NCBI GenBank assembly: GCA_963575745.1
Contig: CAUYUJ010018571.1
Span: 713,475-777,474, forward strand
Source: Prorocentrum cordatum
Lineage: Eukaryota; Sar; Dinophyceae; Prorocentrales; Prorocentraceae
Length of the DNA: 64,000 nucleotides
Direction of reading: 5' to 3'
Shown: positions 41,010-52,110 of the stretch, piece after piece
How positions within the stretch are numbered: position 1 is the first letter of the stretch
Layout: each line of letters begins with the position of its first letter
Made by a program: the position numbers and the translations under genes
The notes under the pieces: model-generated
Databases searched by the model: none
Seen by the model: the letters and a program-made list of their open reading frames with translations, nothing else
What the model was told of the DNA's origin: nothing

Positions 41010-42300
41010 GCCTCGCAGCATCGGCTGCTCGAGCAGCTGGACCTGACTGGGACAAAGGTAAGGGTCTCTCGTTCCGCACTCGATGTTCTCTGCGCAACCA
41101 GGTCGAGTTAGCAGGTCGCTTCGTCAAATTCAAATGAATGTGTGTCGTTTTTCTAGCAATCCGTTCACACGTCCTCGGCGGGTGGATTACCACCGTGTCT
41201 TATTGCTCCACACGCCATGCCGACATCGAACAGAGTTTTGCGTTCCCTCGGATGTCCTCTGTCTTTGGCCGAGGCCGTAGCCGGACTCACGCCTTGCTGT
41301 TTTCTGCACCCACATCCGTCCAGCCTGTCGCGCAGAAGACCGCTGGGGCCGCTGAGCAATATCGCATATTCGAACACTTCACGCCAAGCCGCATGATAAG
41401 CACCCCTCCATGCCGTCCCGCCCGACGGCCCGTCTAGTCCTCCGACAGGCACTGACGTCGCACCCTAACGAGATCCACCCCCCTGGCCAAACGAAGGGCC
41501 GCCAATTCCCAATCCTCATGCGCTCCGCCCTCCCACGTGCATGGAGCCATGCGGGATACCGAGAGTTCGACTGCGTGCTCGCTTGCTCTTGTCCCGGGCA
41601 TCCCCGCGGTGTGATTGTGTGCTTGCCCGCGGGCCCCGGGAGTCTCGGCACCTCCTCGGTGCAGGTGTCTCGCCCCGTAGAGCCACGGCGCTGAGAGAAA
41701 GACCGCCTTGGGCCAGGGGGGGCTCCCGTCTTCGGGCCGTTCCAAGTGGTCGACATCGGGGAACCCATGCGTGGCCGAGGCTCGCCGTGGCAGAAGAGCC
41801 CCTCCGCTCCCCCTCTGGTCGGTCTTCACGGCAGCACGATGCCTGCATCCACCGTGGACGGCTCCGGGGCCCGAGGTCAGCCCTGGGGAGCCCCAACAGG
41901 ATTACAGAATCAGGTCTGAACAAACGCCGCGGTTGAACAGAATCTCGAAGGGAGGAGAAGCGATACCAACACCGCCAGGGGGCCCACCTCCAGCGAGGAG
42001 GTCCACGGTGCCTCCCCGAGCGAGAGACTGGGGATGTCTCGAGCGAGAGGGGGGGGGGCCACGCCACCAGGCAGACCCCCCCCCTTGCCTCCGCGCATCT
42101 CCTCGCCCTGCTGGTGTTGGTGTCGCATTTCCTTGCTCCTGACGATCAGGTCTCCTGCGCCCCCACACCGGCCCCTCCGGGCGGCCCTGGGCACCGCGGG
42201 CACGTCCTGGCGCTGCGCAGCAGGCGGTAATCGCCGCTCACGCTCGGTGCCCGGCCCCGACCCTGCCGCTGCTGCACCTGTGTTCGGGTGCGTCCAGGAG
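41010..42300. other. No gene recognised
   Basis: GC-rich unique sequence. Overlapping frames on both strands (up to 266 codons) show no domain and mirror each other. Confidence 0.5.
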
Positions 42301-42304
42301 GGGA

Positions 42305-42470
42305 GGCTCCTCCTCCTCCTCCTCCTCCTCCTCCTCCTCCTCCTCTCTTCCTCCTCCTCCTCCTCCTCCTCCTCCTCCTCCTCCTCCTCCTCCCCATCCT
42401 CCTCCTCCTCCTCTCCTCCTCCTCCTCCTCCTCCTCCTCCTCCTCCTCCTCCTCCTCCTCCTCCTCCAGG
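42305..42470. repeat. (CTC)n tract, ~165 bp
   Basis: The longest trinucleotide tract in the window, with short tctcttcc and ccatcct interruptions. Confidence 0.95.
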
Positions 42471-42853
42471 GGCGAGGATTGGGGGAGTTGTGGTTCTCAT
42501 CATGACACGGACCGCGATGGCTCCCAGATTCCATGGCCCCCTCTTCATTCCACACGTCCCTTGCCCCCCCCCCCCCCTTCCGGCCATGATGCCCAAGCCC
42601 CCCTTCTTCCGGACTCCCTCTTCGGCGCACCCGTCATGCATCCAGGAGGCGCGCGAGCGCGCAGCGGCTGGCAGCGAGCAGGACCAAAAACACCTCCCTC
42701 CCATCGTCACCGCTGCAGATCAGGGGCTGGCTTCCCTGTGACAGTGCTGTGCTCGGCGCTGCCGGCGCCCCGCACAGCGAAGCACAACCATACAGTCAAA
42801 GTATGACCACAAGGAATGTTAGACAAGCCCATGTGTTGGAGGAGAAACAATGC

Positions 42854-42983
42854 CTTGGCATCGCTCGGACGTGTGAATTTTTCCTTCGGCGAGGACCATC
42901 GAGGAGCATCCTTGATCATCTGGCGGAAAAAACACGCACGAAACCAAAAAAGCACAGGGAATGGACTTCCGAGCGATGGCCAG
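42854..42983. mobile_element. Inverted-repeat element family D, copy 1
   Basis: Left end CTTGGCATCGCTCGGACGTG; right end, reverse complement, CTGGCCATCGCTCGGAAGTC. It is flanked by the 4-bp duplication ATGC (42850-42853 and 42984-42987). It is 130 bp, without coding capacity. Shared interior: ttcggcgaggaccatcgagg, agcatcc, ggcgga(a)aaaacacgcacg. Confidence 0.85.
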
Positions 42984-43187
42984 ATGCATAGGCACCAGAT
43001 TCTGGAGGTCCGCGCGCGCGCGGAGTTCTCGGGTTGGCGCTGGACTCCCTCGGCGGCGCCGCCACTGGTGCGCGCCGCGCGGGTGGGGGGGGCGGTCCAG
43101 CGGCGACCCGAGAAATCCGCGCGGGCCTCCGACAGGTTCAGCGCATGCAAAGTGCTGCCCCTTCCCTCTAGATTCGGAACTCAGGAG

Positions 43188-43345
43188 GGAAAAAAAAACA
43201 CAGACACAATTAATCGTCGACTCCCAGGAAAATATAGGAAAATATGGGAATTGGGCGGGAACACAAAAATTCAGAAAATATGGAAAGATATGGAGAATCG
43301 TTTTACTTGTGTGTATTAATTTGTGTGTCCTTGGGCCCCTTGAGG
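43188..43345. repeat. Dispersed repeat family E, copy 1
   Basis: Shares acacagacacaattaatcg, tcgactcccagga(a/t)aata, cagaaaatatgg and tgtgtgtatt with 59645-59805. Confidence 0.85.
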
Positions 43346-44025
43346 AACGTTGGTCTAGAAGCGAAGCCCCTTTTGGGGCCCCAGTTGCGCCCAGTCGAAC
43401 GAGAGATGCTATAGGGCACGTACCCGAGGCAGCCAAAGTGAACATGATCCCAATGTTTTGGTTGCAGGTCAGCCGCCCCTCTGTCTACTGAGGTTGTGGG
43501 GGAAAGTGGGCCCACCATCCGGTCAGCCTCCCCAGAGTCTCGGGTGTTTACAGGCGCGGTCCTGCCCACGGTGCCCTTGGGCTGCCAGTGAAAAGGCTCT
43601 GTAGGCCTCTGGAGCTCCGGCGAGGCTCAGAGGGGACCCCAGAGGGCTCCCACCTTCCGCTAGGAACACTTCTGTCAGCACTCGATCGACTTCTGTCAGC
43701 ACTCAATCGTCCTCGGTGGCCTCTCGCCCTTCGTTCGCCCTCCCTCCTCTCCCGACTCCGTCCTGCCTCTCCCTCCCTCCTCCCTCCCTCCCTCCCTCCA
43801 CCATCCTTCCTCCATCCCTCATTCCTTCCTCTCTCCTTCTCCTGTCTTCCTCTGTTCACCCTCTCTCACTCCCCTCACTGCTGCTCTTTCTGCTTCCCTC
43901 GCTCCCTCTCTCTCTCTCTCGCCTTCCTACCCTCGTCAAAAGGCGCCGTAGGGATGAAACCTAGAGGCACCTGGGAGGGCCGCTGCCATTTGGGAGGAGA
44001 GGGGGCGCCCCATCATCCTCATCTG
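43346..44025. other. No gene recognised; pyrimidine-rich
   Basis: Contains a (ctccct)n/(ctctct)n stretch at about 43735-43925. The plus frame 43588-44640 is repeat translation. Confidence 0.6.
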
Positions 44026-44027
44026 CC

Positions 44028-44088
44028 CCCTCCTCCTCCTCCTCCTCCTCCTCCTCCTCCTCCTCCTCCTCCTCCTCCTCCCCGTCCT
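44028..44088. repeat. (CTC)n tract
   Basis: Near-perfect cct repeats. Confidence 0.95.
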
Positions 44089-44129
44089 CCTCCCCCCTCC
44101 TCCATCTCCGTTCTCCTTGACTTGAGGCA

Positions 44130-44520
44130 AGGTCTCCGGCGGACCGGTTCGCCCGCCCCGCTTCGCCTGCGCATCGGTTCGCCAGACACCATTTCGCCGG
44201 ACGACCGCTTCGCCACGGATCGTTTTGCTGGAGACATCTTCGTCAGCGGACCGTTGTTTCGCCGGCACATCGCTCCACCAGCGGAACAGTACGCTGGCGG
44301 GCCGTGTCGGGCGGACCCTGACGGGCGGACGGGCGGGCGGACCCAATCGAGCAGGCGGGACATCGAAGTTGGCAGGTTGTCATTCAATCAAGCGAGCGGG
44401 CGGACCCTTACGGCCGGGCCGACGTGTTGGCGTGCTGACCCTGACGGGCGGCCGAGCGGTCGGGACGTCGACGAAGCGGTTTGGGCGAAACGGTCCTCGT
44501 CGAAATTATGTTGGCGAAGT
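44130..44520. repeat. Degenerate ttcgcc/gcggaccg repeats
   Basis: Repeated ggttcgcc(a/g)gac, cgccggacga and gggcggaccctgacgggcgg text. No fixed period. Confidence 0.6.
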
Positions 44521-44659
44521 TGTTTGGCCGAAGCAGTCCGAGCAAGACGGTCCCTGCGACGCCCCCTTCCTCATGAGTGTTTTCAGACGTTCGGGCATGG
44601 TGGCTGGGCGTTTCGCATAAGACCGCCTCACCGCTCATGATCCATATCTTCGCATTGCC

Positions 44660-44945
44660 AGTGATGGAGCGCAAATCGTTGTTCAAGTGTGGTTCTGCTT
44701 CAGCGCCGCGCACATCCTTTCCAAACACTTCCAACAGCTACAAGGCTGGAGGGTAGTTAATTCTTAACATGTGAATCTCGCCATTGCGCCGCGCACATTC
44801 GTCTGGAACAGTTCCACCAGTTACCAGAATGCATGGCAGTTCCAATTCAACATGTGGCACTCGCATCTGTGTTGCGCACATTCGTCTGACAAGTGTCGCG
44901 GCTACAGGAATGGAGTGCGGTTCCGTTTCAACATGGGGTTTTCGT
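44660..44945. repeat. ~95-bp tandem repeat, three degenerate copies
   Basis: The units contain gcgccgcgcacattcgtct, ggaacagttccaccagttac and attcaacatgtgg. Copies start near 44690, 44785 and 44872. Confidence 0.7.
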
Positions 44946-45306
44946 TTTATTTGTGTCCACGCGTGATGACCACCAGTGTAAAGTTGACAAACAGTTGCAA
45001 GGGTCTAGTGTAGGTCTTTTTCACGATGGGGCTATTGTCGGACACCTTCGTGGATTTTAAATCCTACAAGCTCTGCGTTGATAATACCTAGAAGGATGCA
45101 TGTCAGTTCGTTTCAGAGCGGGATTCGCCTGAATGGAAGGCCAATGGGACGCTTGGCTCACAATGGGTGTGGTGTCTCCCGTAGTTGGAGGAGTGCTTGT
45201 GGGGACTCATGAGGAGGGAACGTGGAACTTGATTCATCATGGGAGCGCTCGGGTCCTCCTCCTGTTCCTCGTCCGTTGGACCTGCCTCCATGGTGGCAGA
45301 CCCATA

Positions 45307-45798
45307 GACTCTAGGTTCTACATTCCCCCATCTTTCCTGCTAGCCGAAAGTGGAAAAGAGCATCCATATCGCGAAGGCCTTAAGGCCGGTGCCGCCGACC
45401 CTGAAGGGGGACAACGATGGCGACGGCGACGACGACGACGGCGGCGGTGGCGGCGACGACGACGCTGATGTGTGTCAGAGTCCTCATGGATGCTGTTTGG
45501 GGTCTCTTCGGACAGCTCTCGGAGGCCTAGGGCAGTTTTGGGCCTCTTTGGAGCATCTCGGGGACCTCTTGGCAGCCTCTTGGGAGTCTCTTGGGGCTTC
45601 CTGGGTGCCTTTGGGGGCCTCTTGGGGCCTCCTGGGATCCTCTCGGGTCCGAGGGTTCGACATGTCCGTTCAGTTCCCCCGTCAGGGCACCTTGTTGGAG
45701 ACTCTTGGGGCGCCGGTGGTGGCGGACCAATTCGGATTCTAGGTTCTACATTCCCCCATCTTTCCTTCCAGTCGAAAGTGGAAAAGAGTACTCATATT
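45307..45798. repeat. 64-bp direct repeats flanking a 365-bp segment
   Basis: gactctaggttctacattcc...gaaagtggaaaagag at 45307-45370 recurs with few differences at 45735-45798. Between them are a (GAC)n stretch (45420-45470) and a CTTGGGG block (45530-45690). Confidence 0.9.
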
Positions 45799-45835
45799 GA
45801 GTAAGTGTAGAGACGGGACAGGCGAAAGAGGAGGT

Positions 45836-46232
45836 GGAGGCGGATGAGGAGGAGAGAGGAGGAGGAGGAGGAGCAGGAGGAGGAGGAGGTTCAGGAGGAG
45901 CAGGAGCAGGAAAAGGAGGAGGTAAGGGGTGAAGGAGGAGGAGCAGGAGCAGGAGCAGGAGGAGACGGGAGGGGGATGAGCAGGGGGATGAGCAGGAGCA
46001 GGAGGAGACGGGAGGAGCAGGAGCAGCAAGAGGAGCATGAGCAGGCGGATGAGGAGGAGAGAGGAGAGAGGAGAGAGGAGGGAGGAGAGAGGAGAGAGGA
46101 GAGAGGAGAGAGGAGGAGGTGGAGAGAGGAGAGAGGAGAGAGGAGAGAGGAGGAGGTGGAGCGAGGAGAGAGGAGAGAGGAGGAGGTGGAGAGAGGAGAG
46201 AGGAGAGAGGAGAGAGGAGGAGAGAGGAGTAC
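45836..46232. repeat. (GGA)n then (GAGAGGAG)n purine tract
   Basis: About 400 bp with almost no pyrimidines on the plus strand: gga/gca repeats to 46060, then gagaggagagaggag. Frames give Arg/Glu/Gly runs. Confidence 0.95.
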
Positions 46233-46424
46233 GATCGGGACGGATCAACAGCACGCTTCGCCGCCCACGGGCCCCGGCCGCCGCGCGCGGAGCGAGAGAA
46301 GGGCGGCGCGAGGGTCGCCCAGCGGCCCAGGAGGGCCCCGGGCGACGCCGTGTTGCGCCTCGGCCAGCTTCGCGGCCTGAGCCGGTGGGAAAAAGCACAC
46401 AAACTGATGGGAAAAAAACATACA

Positions 46425-46475
46425 AACACACACACACACACACACACACTCTGGGGAAACACACACACACACACT
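46425..46475. repeat. (CA)n microsatellite
   Basis: acacacacacacacacac with one interruption. It is flanked by similar gtggga/tgtggga segments. Confidence 0.95.
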
Positions 46476-46547
46476 GTGGGAACAAAAGCACTGTGTGCTT
46501 TTTCCCACAGGCTGTGTGTTATTTCACACAGTGCGTGCGTTTTCCCC

Positions 46548-46715
46548 TCAAGGGGGGAAAAGAACCACCCGGACCGGACAATTGGCGTTAACTAAACGGC
46601 CTGGGGCGTTTCCTGACCAGCCTTGCCTCGTTTGATTCCTTCTTCTGGGCGCGTTTGCTGAACGGCCTTGCGTGTCTGGGTGGTTATTATCGGGGTGGAT
46701 GTTCTGCCTTTTATT
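46548..46715. mobile_element. Dispersed repeat family F, copy 2
   Basis: Shares ggaccggacaattggcgtt and the following segments with 38691-38852. The ends carry accacccggac / gtctgggtggt, an 11-bp inverted pair with one mismatch. Confidence 0.55.
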
Positions 46716-47061
46716 CCCGAGGTCGTATGTGACCCCCTGGAAATGCGCCCGAGCTGCAGCTTCGGCCGCAGCCGCTGGCTCGCTGGCCACCCGAGGCCAC
46801 CCCGCGCTCGGCCTCGACGTCGTCATCATCCAGCCCAGCGCAGACGCGTTGAAGATCGGCTTGCACCGCCCCCTCTGCTGAACGTGCGGACTTCACAGCA
46901 TCCACTTCCTGCAAGAATGGGCAGCCGTGGATGGGCCGATCGAGCGATTCGCGGCCAGGGTACCTTCTCACGTCTAGGCGAGGGTTGGCGGTGGGTCCTG
47001 CCTGGGCTACTCAGCATGGCTCCTTGCTGCAGCTAGCCCGTGTGCTTCTGCCTGAATACGA

Positions 47062-47830
47062 TCATGAGCCCTCTTCTGCATGTACGTAGCCATCGCTTTC
47101 GGCTTTGCTTGGCCGACATCTAGATATTCGGCCTGGCTCGAGCCTGCAGCTGGCTGCCTGCATGCACTGGCTCCCTCTCCTGGCCAAGCGGGGCGGGAGA
47201 GAATCGTCTTCCTCGAAGGGCTGTGCACTGGCTGAGCGGCTTGCGGCCCGATCCACTCCTGCGCCCAGCGATGGCTGCGCTGAGTTGGCCCTGGGGGAGT
47301 GGCCTCCTCTCGCTCCGTTCAGCAAGCCGTCGATGAACGTGCTCTGCACAACGATGGGCAGCTGCATGGGCGGCGCCTGGCCTGTGGGGCCGTCGCGCCG
47401 CTGGGCGGGGACCTCGGGCGCGACAAGGGACAAAGGGGACAGCCTGCCGCAAAGGCACCGATACCCCTGCTTCACCCTGCGGTCGTTGACAAGGCCGTTC
47501 CGCGCGTGCAGTTGGCCATCTCGCGGGCCTTCGGTTTCTGCCTCCCGTGCATGTTGGGCGATTTCCGCGAGCGTGGGGCCTGACCTTTGGGCGGTGCCTG
47601 GTCTGGCTAGAGGAAAATGGGCATGATAAAAAAGTCGTAGCACCGTGGTGCTTTACGGATGTGCCTTCCATCCGTGTAAGCCGCGCTCCATCCCTGCAAT
47701 TGCCGCACGCGTTCAAAGCTCTGGCCGCAGCAGTTGCAGAAGGCTCCAGCGAGAGTCCCCGTCTGGGAAGGAGCCGCGCTCCATCCCTCCAAGCGTTGCA
47801 CACTTCGAAAACGAATGTGCTCGGCGCCAA
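47062..47830 (-). pseudogene. Possible minus-strand zinc-finger-containing fragment
   Basis: The minus strand reads LAGAFCNCCGQSFERVRQLQ, then GRHIRKAPRCYDFF, resembling a degenerate C2H2 finger (C..CG..F.....L). It continues in another frame with TLAEIAQHAREAETEGPRDG and PIVVQSTFIDGLLNGARGGH. The His pair of a classical finger is not intact. The opposite strand is also open (47105-47626), so the coding strand is uncertain. A short repeat (gccgcgctccatccctgcaa) lies inside, at 47680 and 47772. Confidence 0.3.
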
Positions 47831-48081
47831 GACGAGGGCAGCATTAGCGGTTGCACGGTTTGAAGAGGATGGACGTGCGCAGCGTTCAGGCGAGCGACGC
47901 AGTCTGTGAAGACGGGCGTCCCGTCCCTGAAGTTGCTGGATGTCTTGTTCCAGGATGGCGAGTTTCCGAGAAGCGTCGTGCGAAAGGCCAGGGCCGGCCT
48001 ACGGACCCGTCTGGTGTTGCGACAGGGGGGCAGTTCATGAAGACGAGGAGCGGAGGAGAAGACGAGAAGCGATGACAGAGA

Positions 48082-48235
48082 TCGGGCCAGACGAAAGGGG
48101 GGGATTGGGGAAGGGGGGGGGACGAAATTTGCTGCATGCAGCTGGTTTCGGCCCCACCGAGGGGCCTATTCCTCGATACATAGCCGCCTCCGGCGCCGGG
48201 AGCGCCAGGAAAATCAGCTACGTGAGCTGATCCTC
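48082..48235. mobile_element. Inverted-repeat element family A, truncated copy
   Basis: It has the left end TCGGGCCAGACGAAAGGGGG and the full interior through aatcagctacgtgagctgat, but the right terminal repeat is missing and replaced by unrelated sequence. Confidence 0.8.
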
Positions 48236-48745
48236 CTTGCCCGGCCACCCCTCCCCCTTCTTTGGCAAGCCACGGGGGCGGTTTGGCCGAGGCGCCAGCA
48301 TCGGTAGGCGGCCGCGGGGAAAAGGGCACGGCAGAGGGCGGAAGTTGACGGGCCTCGAGCTGGAGATGAGGCCATGGTTGGACGCCTTGGGAGTGGAGAG
48401 ATTGTTGTTGAGAGCGGGCCTCCGTTGGTGTCGAGGCTGGGCGAGGAGAGGGCAGCGCTTCCGTCCGTGCAGCGCGCGCTCGCTCGCGCGCCCCGCCGCC
48501 CGACGCGGACGTCACCAACCTCGACGCCCAAGACCGCCCTGGGACGCGGGAGGGGGATCCGCCCTCCTTCTCCCAGCTCTTGCTCCTCCGACAGAGGCCA
48601 CGCCTGCCTGTGGTTGTAATCCCGTGATCCCGCAATATACTATTCTTTTCTCAGTGGGGGGGCGGCGGCGTGGTGGGGATGCCATGGAAGGTCCCGCCCG
48701 CAATTTCGGTGTCGCCGCCACGCGTCTGAGTTGTTTTGACGTCGT
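48236..48745. other. No gene recognised
   Basis: GC-rich sequence. A long plus frame (48237-49340) runs through it into a CTC tract without any domain. Confidence 0.5.
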
Positions 48746-48747
48746 TA

Positions 48748-49030
48748 GCCTCCTCCTCCTCCCGTTCCTCCTCTTTCTCCTACTCGGACCCCACCTCCTC
48801 GCACTTCCTTCCTCACCTCCTCCTGCTACCTCCTCTGCTCCTGCTTCCTCCTTCCCCCCTCACCTCCTCCTCCTCCTCCTGCTCCTCCTCCTCCTCCTGC
48901 ACCTCCTCCTCCTCCTGCTCCTGCACCTGCTCCTGCTCCTCCTCCTGCTCCTCTCCACTCCTCCCCTGCCTCCTTCTCCTGTTCCTCCGCTCCCTCTCCC
49001 GCCGCCTCCTCCTTCCCCCCCCCGCCGAAG
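48748..49030. repeat. (CTC)n/(CTCCTG)n pyrimidine tract
   Basis: Imperfect ctcctg and cct repeats, followed by a (GAC/GGC)n stretch at 49150-49190. Confidence 0.95.
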
Positions 49031-49449
49031 CCGAGCAGGTCGCCGCAGCCCCGGCGGCTCTCGCCGCCGCCCGCCCAGCCACCCCGCTGCACAAGGCCGG
49101 CCGCTGCCGCACGGCCGACCCCGCCCCGGCGCCGACACTCCCGGCCAGGGACGACGACGGCGGCGGCGGCGGCGACGACGACGACCCAGGCCTCCCAAAC
49201 GGGATCCGGCCGAATGGGGTCGGACGATTGCGCCGCATCGCCAACAACGACGTTCTTCCTCCTTGTCCCCTGTTTTCATCCTCCTCTTCTTCCTCCTCCC
49301 TACTCAAGCACACTTGGGGCTCGAGCTCGATTTGGTGTAGCGTCCGCCACCGCCCAGAGGTGCTTGAGGGGCACCGCGTAACCCCGGGCAAGTTCGCAGG
49401 CGATCGCGGTAGCGAAGGCGGGCACAAGTGTTGTGGGAGAAGAAGATGT

Positions 49450-49975
49450 TTCCTTAGCTCCGCATGTTCTCACGTTGTAGCCATGCTGGTGCAAAAACGT
49501 TCAGCGCGTACGATGCGGGCGGGAAGTGGCAGCGTTCGCCGCGGTTGCCGAGCATTATGGGGGAGGCGAATCGTGCATCGGCCGTCGTCATCCTCCCCAT
49601 CTGGCCCATCTGGAGCGGCACGTGCGAGAAGGACGGGCAGCGGCAGCAGGCCGAACTGTTCAGAGCACCGGGCCGTGCCCCCATTTCCGACACTGCGAGT
49701 ATCGGCGCATGGGAGAAGGTCGACCAGTTTGGGAGTCTTCAGTCTCTGCTGAGCGTAATGTGGGAACCGAAGCTCGGGCCGACCGTCATCAGCTACAACG
49801 GTCGGATCAGCAAGTGCGAGAAAGGGAGACACACGCAGCGCCACGCCGCTGTTAAGCTATTAGGCGAGATGGGAAGGTGATGCGTGAGCTGGCCGTCATC
49901 TGCTACAATGGTTGGATCAGCACTTGTAAGGAGGGCGAAGGGTGGCAGCGGAGCTGCCACCTCGGCTTAAGCTTC
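49450..49975 (+). pseudogene. Decayed pentatricopeptide-repeat (PPR) array
   Basis: Motif-like units on the plus strand read NVFSAYDAGGKWQR-type text (YDAGGKWQRSPRLPSIMGEA), then IWSGTCEKDGQRQQAELF, SIGAWEKVDQFGSLQSLLSV, VISYNGRISKCEKGRHTQRH with AAVKLLGEM, and VICYNGWISTCKEGEGWQR. These match the dinoflagellate PPR consensus VISYNAAISACEKGxQWQxA LxLLxEM. About five 35-residue units can be traced, with spacing kept but stops after GEMGR (49878) and a frame change. PPR proteins bind RNA in organelles; this copy cannot encode one. It ends at about 49975, just before the LINE endonuclease. Confidence 0.7.
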
Positions 49976-50079
49976 GCAGCGGGGAGCGAGCAGAAAACCC
50001 CCGCATTCGTCGCGCCTTCCCATAGACACCTCGCTTGCCCATCTGATGTATGGACAAAGATCCTGAGAGGGGACCACAT

Positions 50080-50855
50080 GCGGTTTCTCTTGCGTGTGGC
50101 GGTCTACAACCCACTGTCTCTCATTCAGAGCTCACGACTGGAGGAGATTGCGAGTGTATTGGACGTGGATGTACTTCTTCTCAATGGCACACGAATCAGG
50201 GAGTGGCCAGATAGACAATATCACCTTCAGAGTTTACCCAACAGACGGACCGCAGTTCATTTCAGATGGCGGCGCTCACGGTATGTGACAAACTGTGCGG
50301 GGGCATGCATAGTGCTGGGACGACGATTACGACGGAACAATAGTACCTCCATAACTCCAGCGCCGCGAGAACTGGAGGGTAGAGCAGGTGACATTCGGAT
50401 CAAGTCAGGTGGTTTCGACATCTTGGCGTTTACGGGCTACCCCCCCCCACTATGCGAGACGGGCTCGGCAAAAGAGCACAGCAGCGCAGCATCGAGATGA
50501 CCATGCAGCACATCCATAATCGATTGGCGAGCGCACCAGCTCGATGCACACCCACTGCAGGCTTCGACATCAACTCGGGGTTCGGCCAGAGGATGACGGA
50601 GGAGACGAGGCTCGACCCAGACGAGAAGCACTTCGGCGCCTTTCATCTCAAGCGGAGCGGCATCGCAGGCAACTTGATGTACAACGCCATGGAGTCCCTC
50701 GACATGGCTTGCGCGAGTACCTACTGCCCGAGCGCAGGGCCGACGTACTATGGACCTAGACAGGACACCAGCACGATAGACATTGGCCTCATTGCAGCAC
50801 CCCTCCTCGAAGGGATTAAGACGCGCACGGTGGCCTGGAAACGGGGGCGTTAATT
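50080..50855 (+). pseudogene. LINE apurinic/apyrimidinic-like endonuclease domain
   Basis: Reads LRVAVYNPLSLIQSSRLEEI, ASVLDVDVLLLNGTRIRE (the N...R..(E/I)......(D)(V/I)....GTR start of dinoflagellate LINE endonucleases), GGFDILAFTGYPPP. After a frameshift at the poly-C run at 50441-50449 it continues TPTAGFDINSGFGQ (GD.N motif with Gly changed to Phe), HFGAFHLKRSGIAGNLMYNA and DTSTIDIGLIAAP (S.(I)D(Y)(I/L) motif). These are EEP-superfamily landmarks in order. The enzyme would nick target DNA for target-primed reverse transcription. Confidence 0.65.
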
Positions 50856-50919
50856 TCAACTCATCCCCGACGCCCAACCCAGAGACCACTTCCCCTTCTT
50901 CTTCACGACAGATTACGAA

Positions 50920-51505
50920 ATGCCGACGTTCGTCCACCGCCAACTACGACCCAGATGGGACTATACCAAACTAGCCCGAGCACTACAACTTGGCGAAGAT
51001 AGACCCGAATTCCACCGAGAGCTCGACCGGCGCATGAAAGACATTACCAACCAGCTTTCCGACTACGCCGACCTGCCGCACCCTGACTTCGACTACGACA
51101 TGTGGGCCCAGACCTCGCTGGACACCGCCCAAGCTCATTTTGGAGTTCAAGGAGCCAGGCACGAACACAACGAGATAACCCACTAGCGACACATACGCCT
51201 CGAGAAACTACGAGCTCGCCGACAACTACCCGACCATCTTGCCCACCTGTGGCAGGCTCATGGGGGAGTTCTGGACCAGCACGAAGACTACCTGAACACC
51301 CTGAAGAGCGAGATCAACGAGGCCACGTACTACAATCGAAGAGCGGCACGGCAATGTTATGCGACCTACCGCAAGTGCCTGTACCAGGAGCTGGTGGAGG
51401 CCCGACAGCTGGGGCACGCGGCGGACGCACATCGTATCGCACGGCTCCTCGCGGGCAAAGCCACGGGAGTGAAGAACCGCATATACTGCCATCTCCCTAG
51501 CTAAA
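50920..51505 (+). pseudogene. LINE linker region between endonuclease and RT
   Basis: Reads RQLRPRWDYTKLARALQLGE, DMWAQTSLDTAQAHFGVQGA, a TAG stop at 51184, then LPDHLAHLWQAHGGVLDQHE, INEATYYNRRAARQCYATYR and IARLLAGKATGVKNRIYCHL to a stop at 51502. Helical and charged, as in the RT-upstream linker of LINEs. One stop in about 190 codons suggests modest age. Confidence 0.55.
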
Positions 51506-52110
51506 AGCCCCCCTCGCGGAACTTCGCGCCCATGTCGAACGCCAAGGCAGCGAGGGAGGCACGGGGGCACAACGCGTTGATCTACGAGCCGAAATGGACC
51601 AATTTCTTTCTATTCAAGATGACGACTTCCTGCGCATCCGCATTGCGACTATGGAGATCACGGCTGACATCTTATTTCCGCAACTTCTACTTCGACTACG
51701 ACGGGCGAAAAAACGGCGCGGCACCACTAAGTGGAGTGTACCAGTGGAAGTGGCTCTGATGGCGCTCGACCCGACGTACCTGGCAAAGACGCTCATCACG
51801 CACGGTGGTTTGGGCAACTACACCACCGCGCCAGCTGAGCCTACGACCACGACCACATTCACCCACCGACCACCATCCACTTCATCCCTGCCCCGACTAC
51901 AATGACACCACCACAACGGCCAAACGCCGACCACCACGAACAAACGGAGGCGCCCACGGCCATCGCCAGACCCGACGTCGACCCATTCGACGACCTCGAC
52001 GGAGAGGACACCCCCACGCCCGGCGAACACCCACCAACACCAGACATCAACCACCAACCAGCACCAGCCCTGCCGACTTTCGACCACCGCCCTGACCAAC
52101 ACCCACACAC
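51506..52110 (+). pseudogene. LINE region, unresolved
   Basis: Short sense-like pieces (SNAKAAREARGHNALIYEPK, WTNFFLFKM) give way to Pro/Thr/His-rich translation (51800-52110). The frame is lost several times. It occupies the place of the N-terminal RT extension. Confidence 0.35.

Noticed and set aside
43588-44640. 350-codon plus-strand frame
   Set aside because: It runs through CT-rich and (CTC)n sequence, giving Pro/Ser/Leu runs; no domain.
48237-49340. 367-codon plus-strand frame and its minus-strand counterparts
   Set aside because: Openness comes from CTC and CTCCTG tracts; no motif on either strand.
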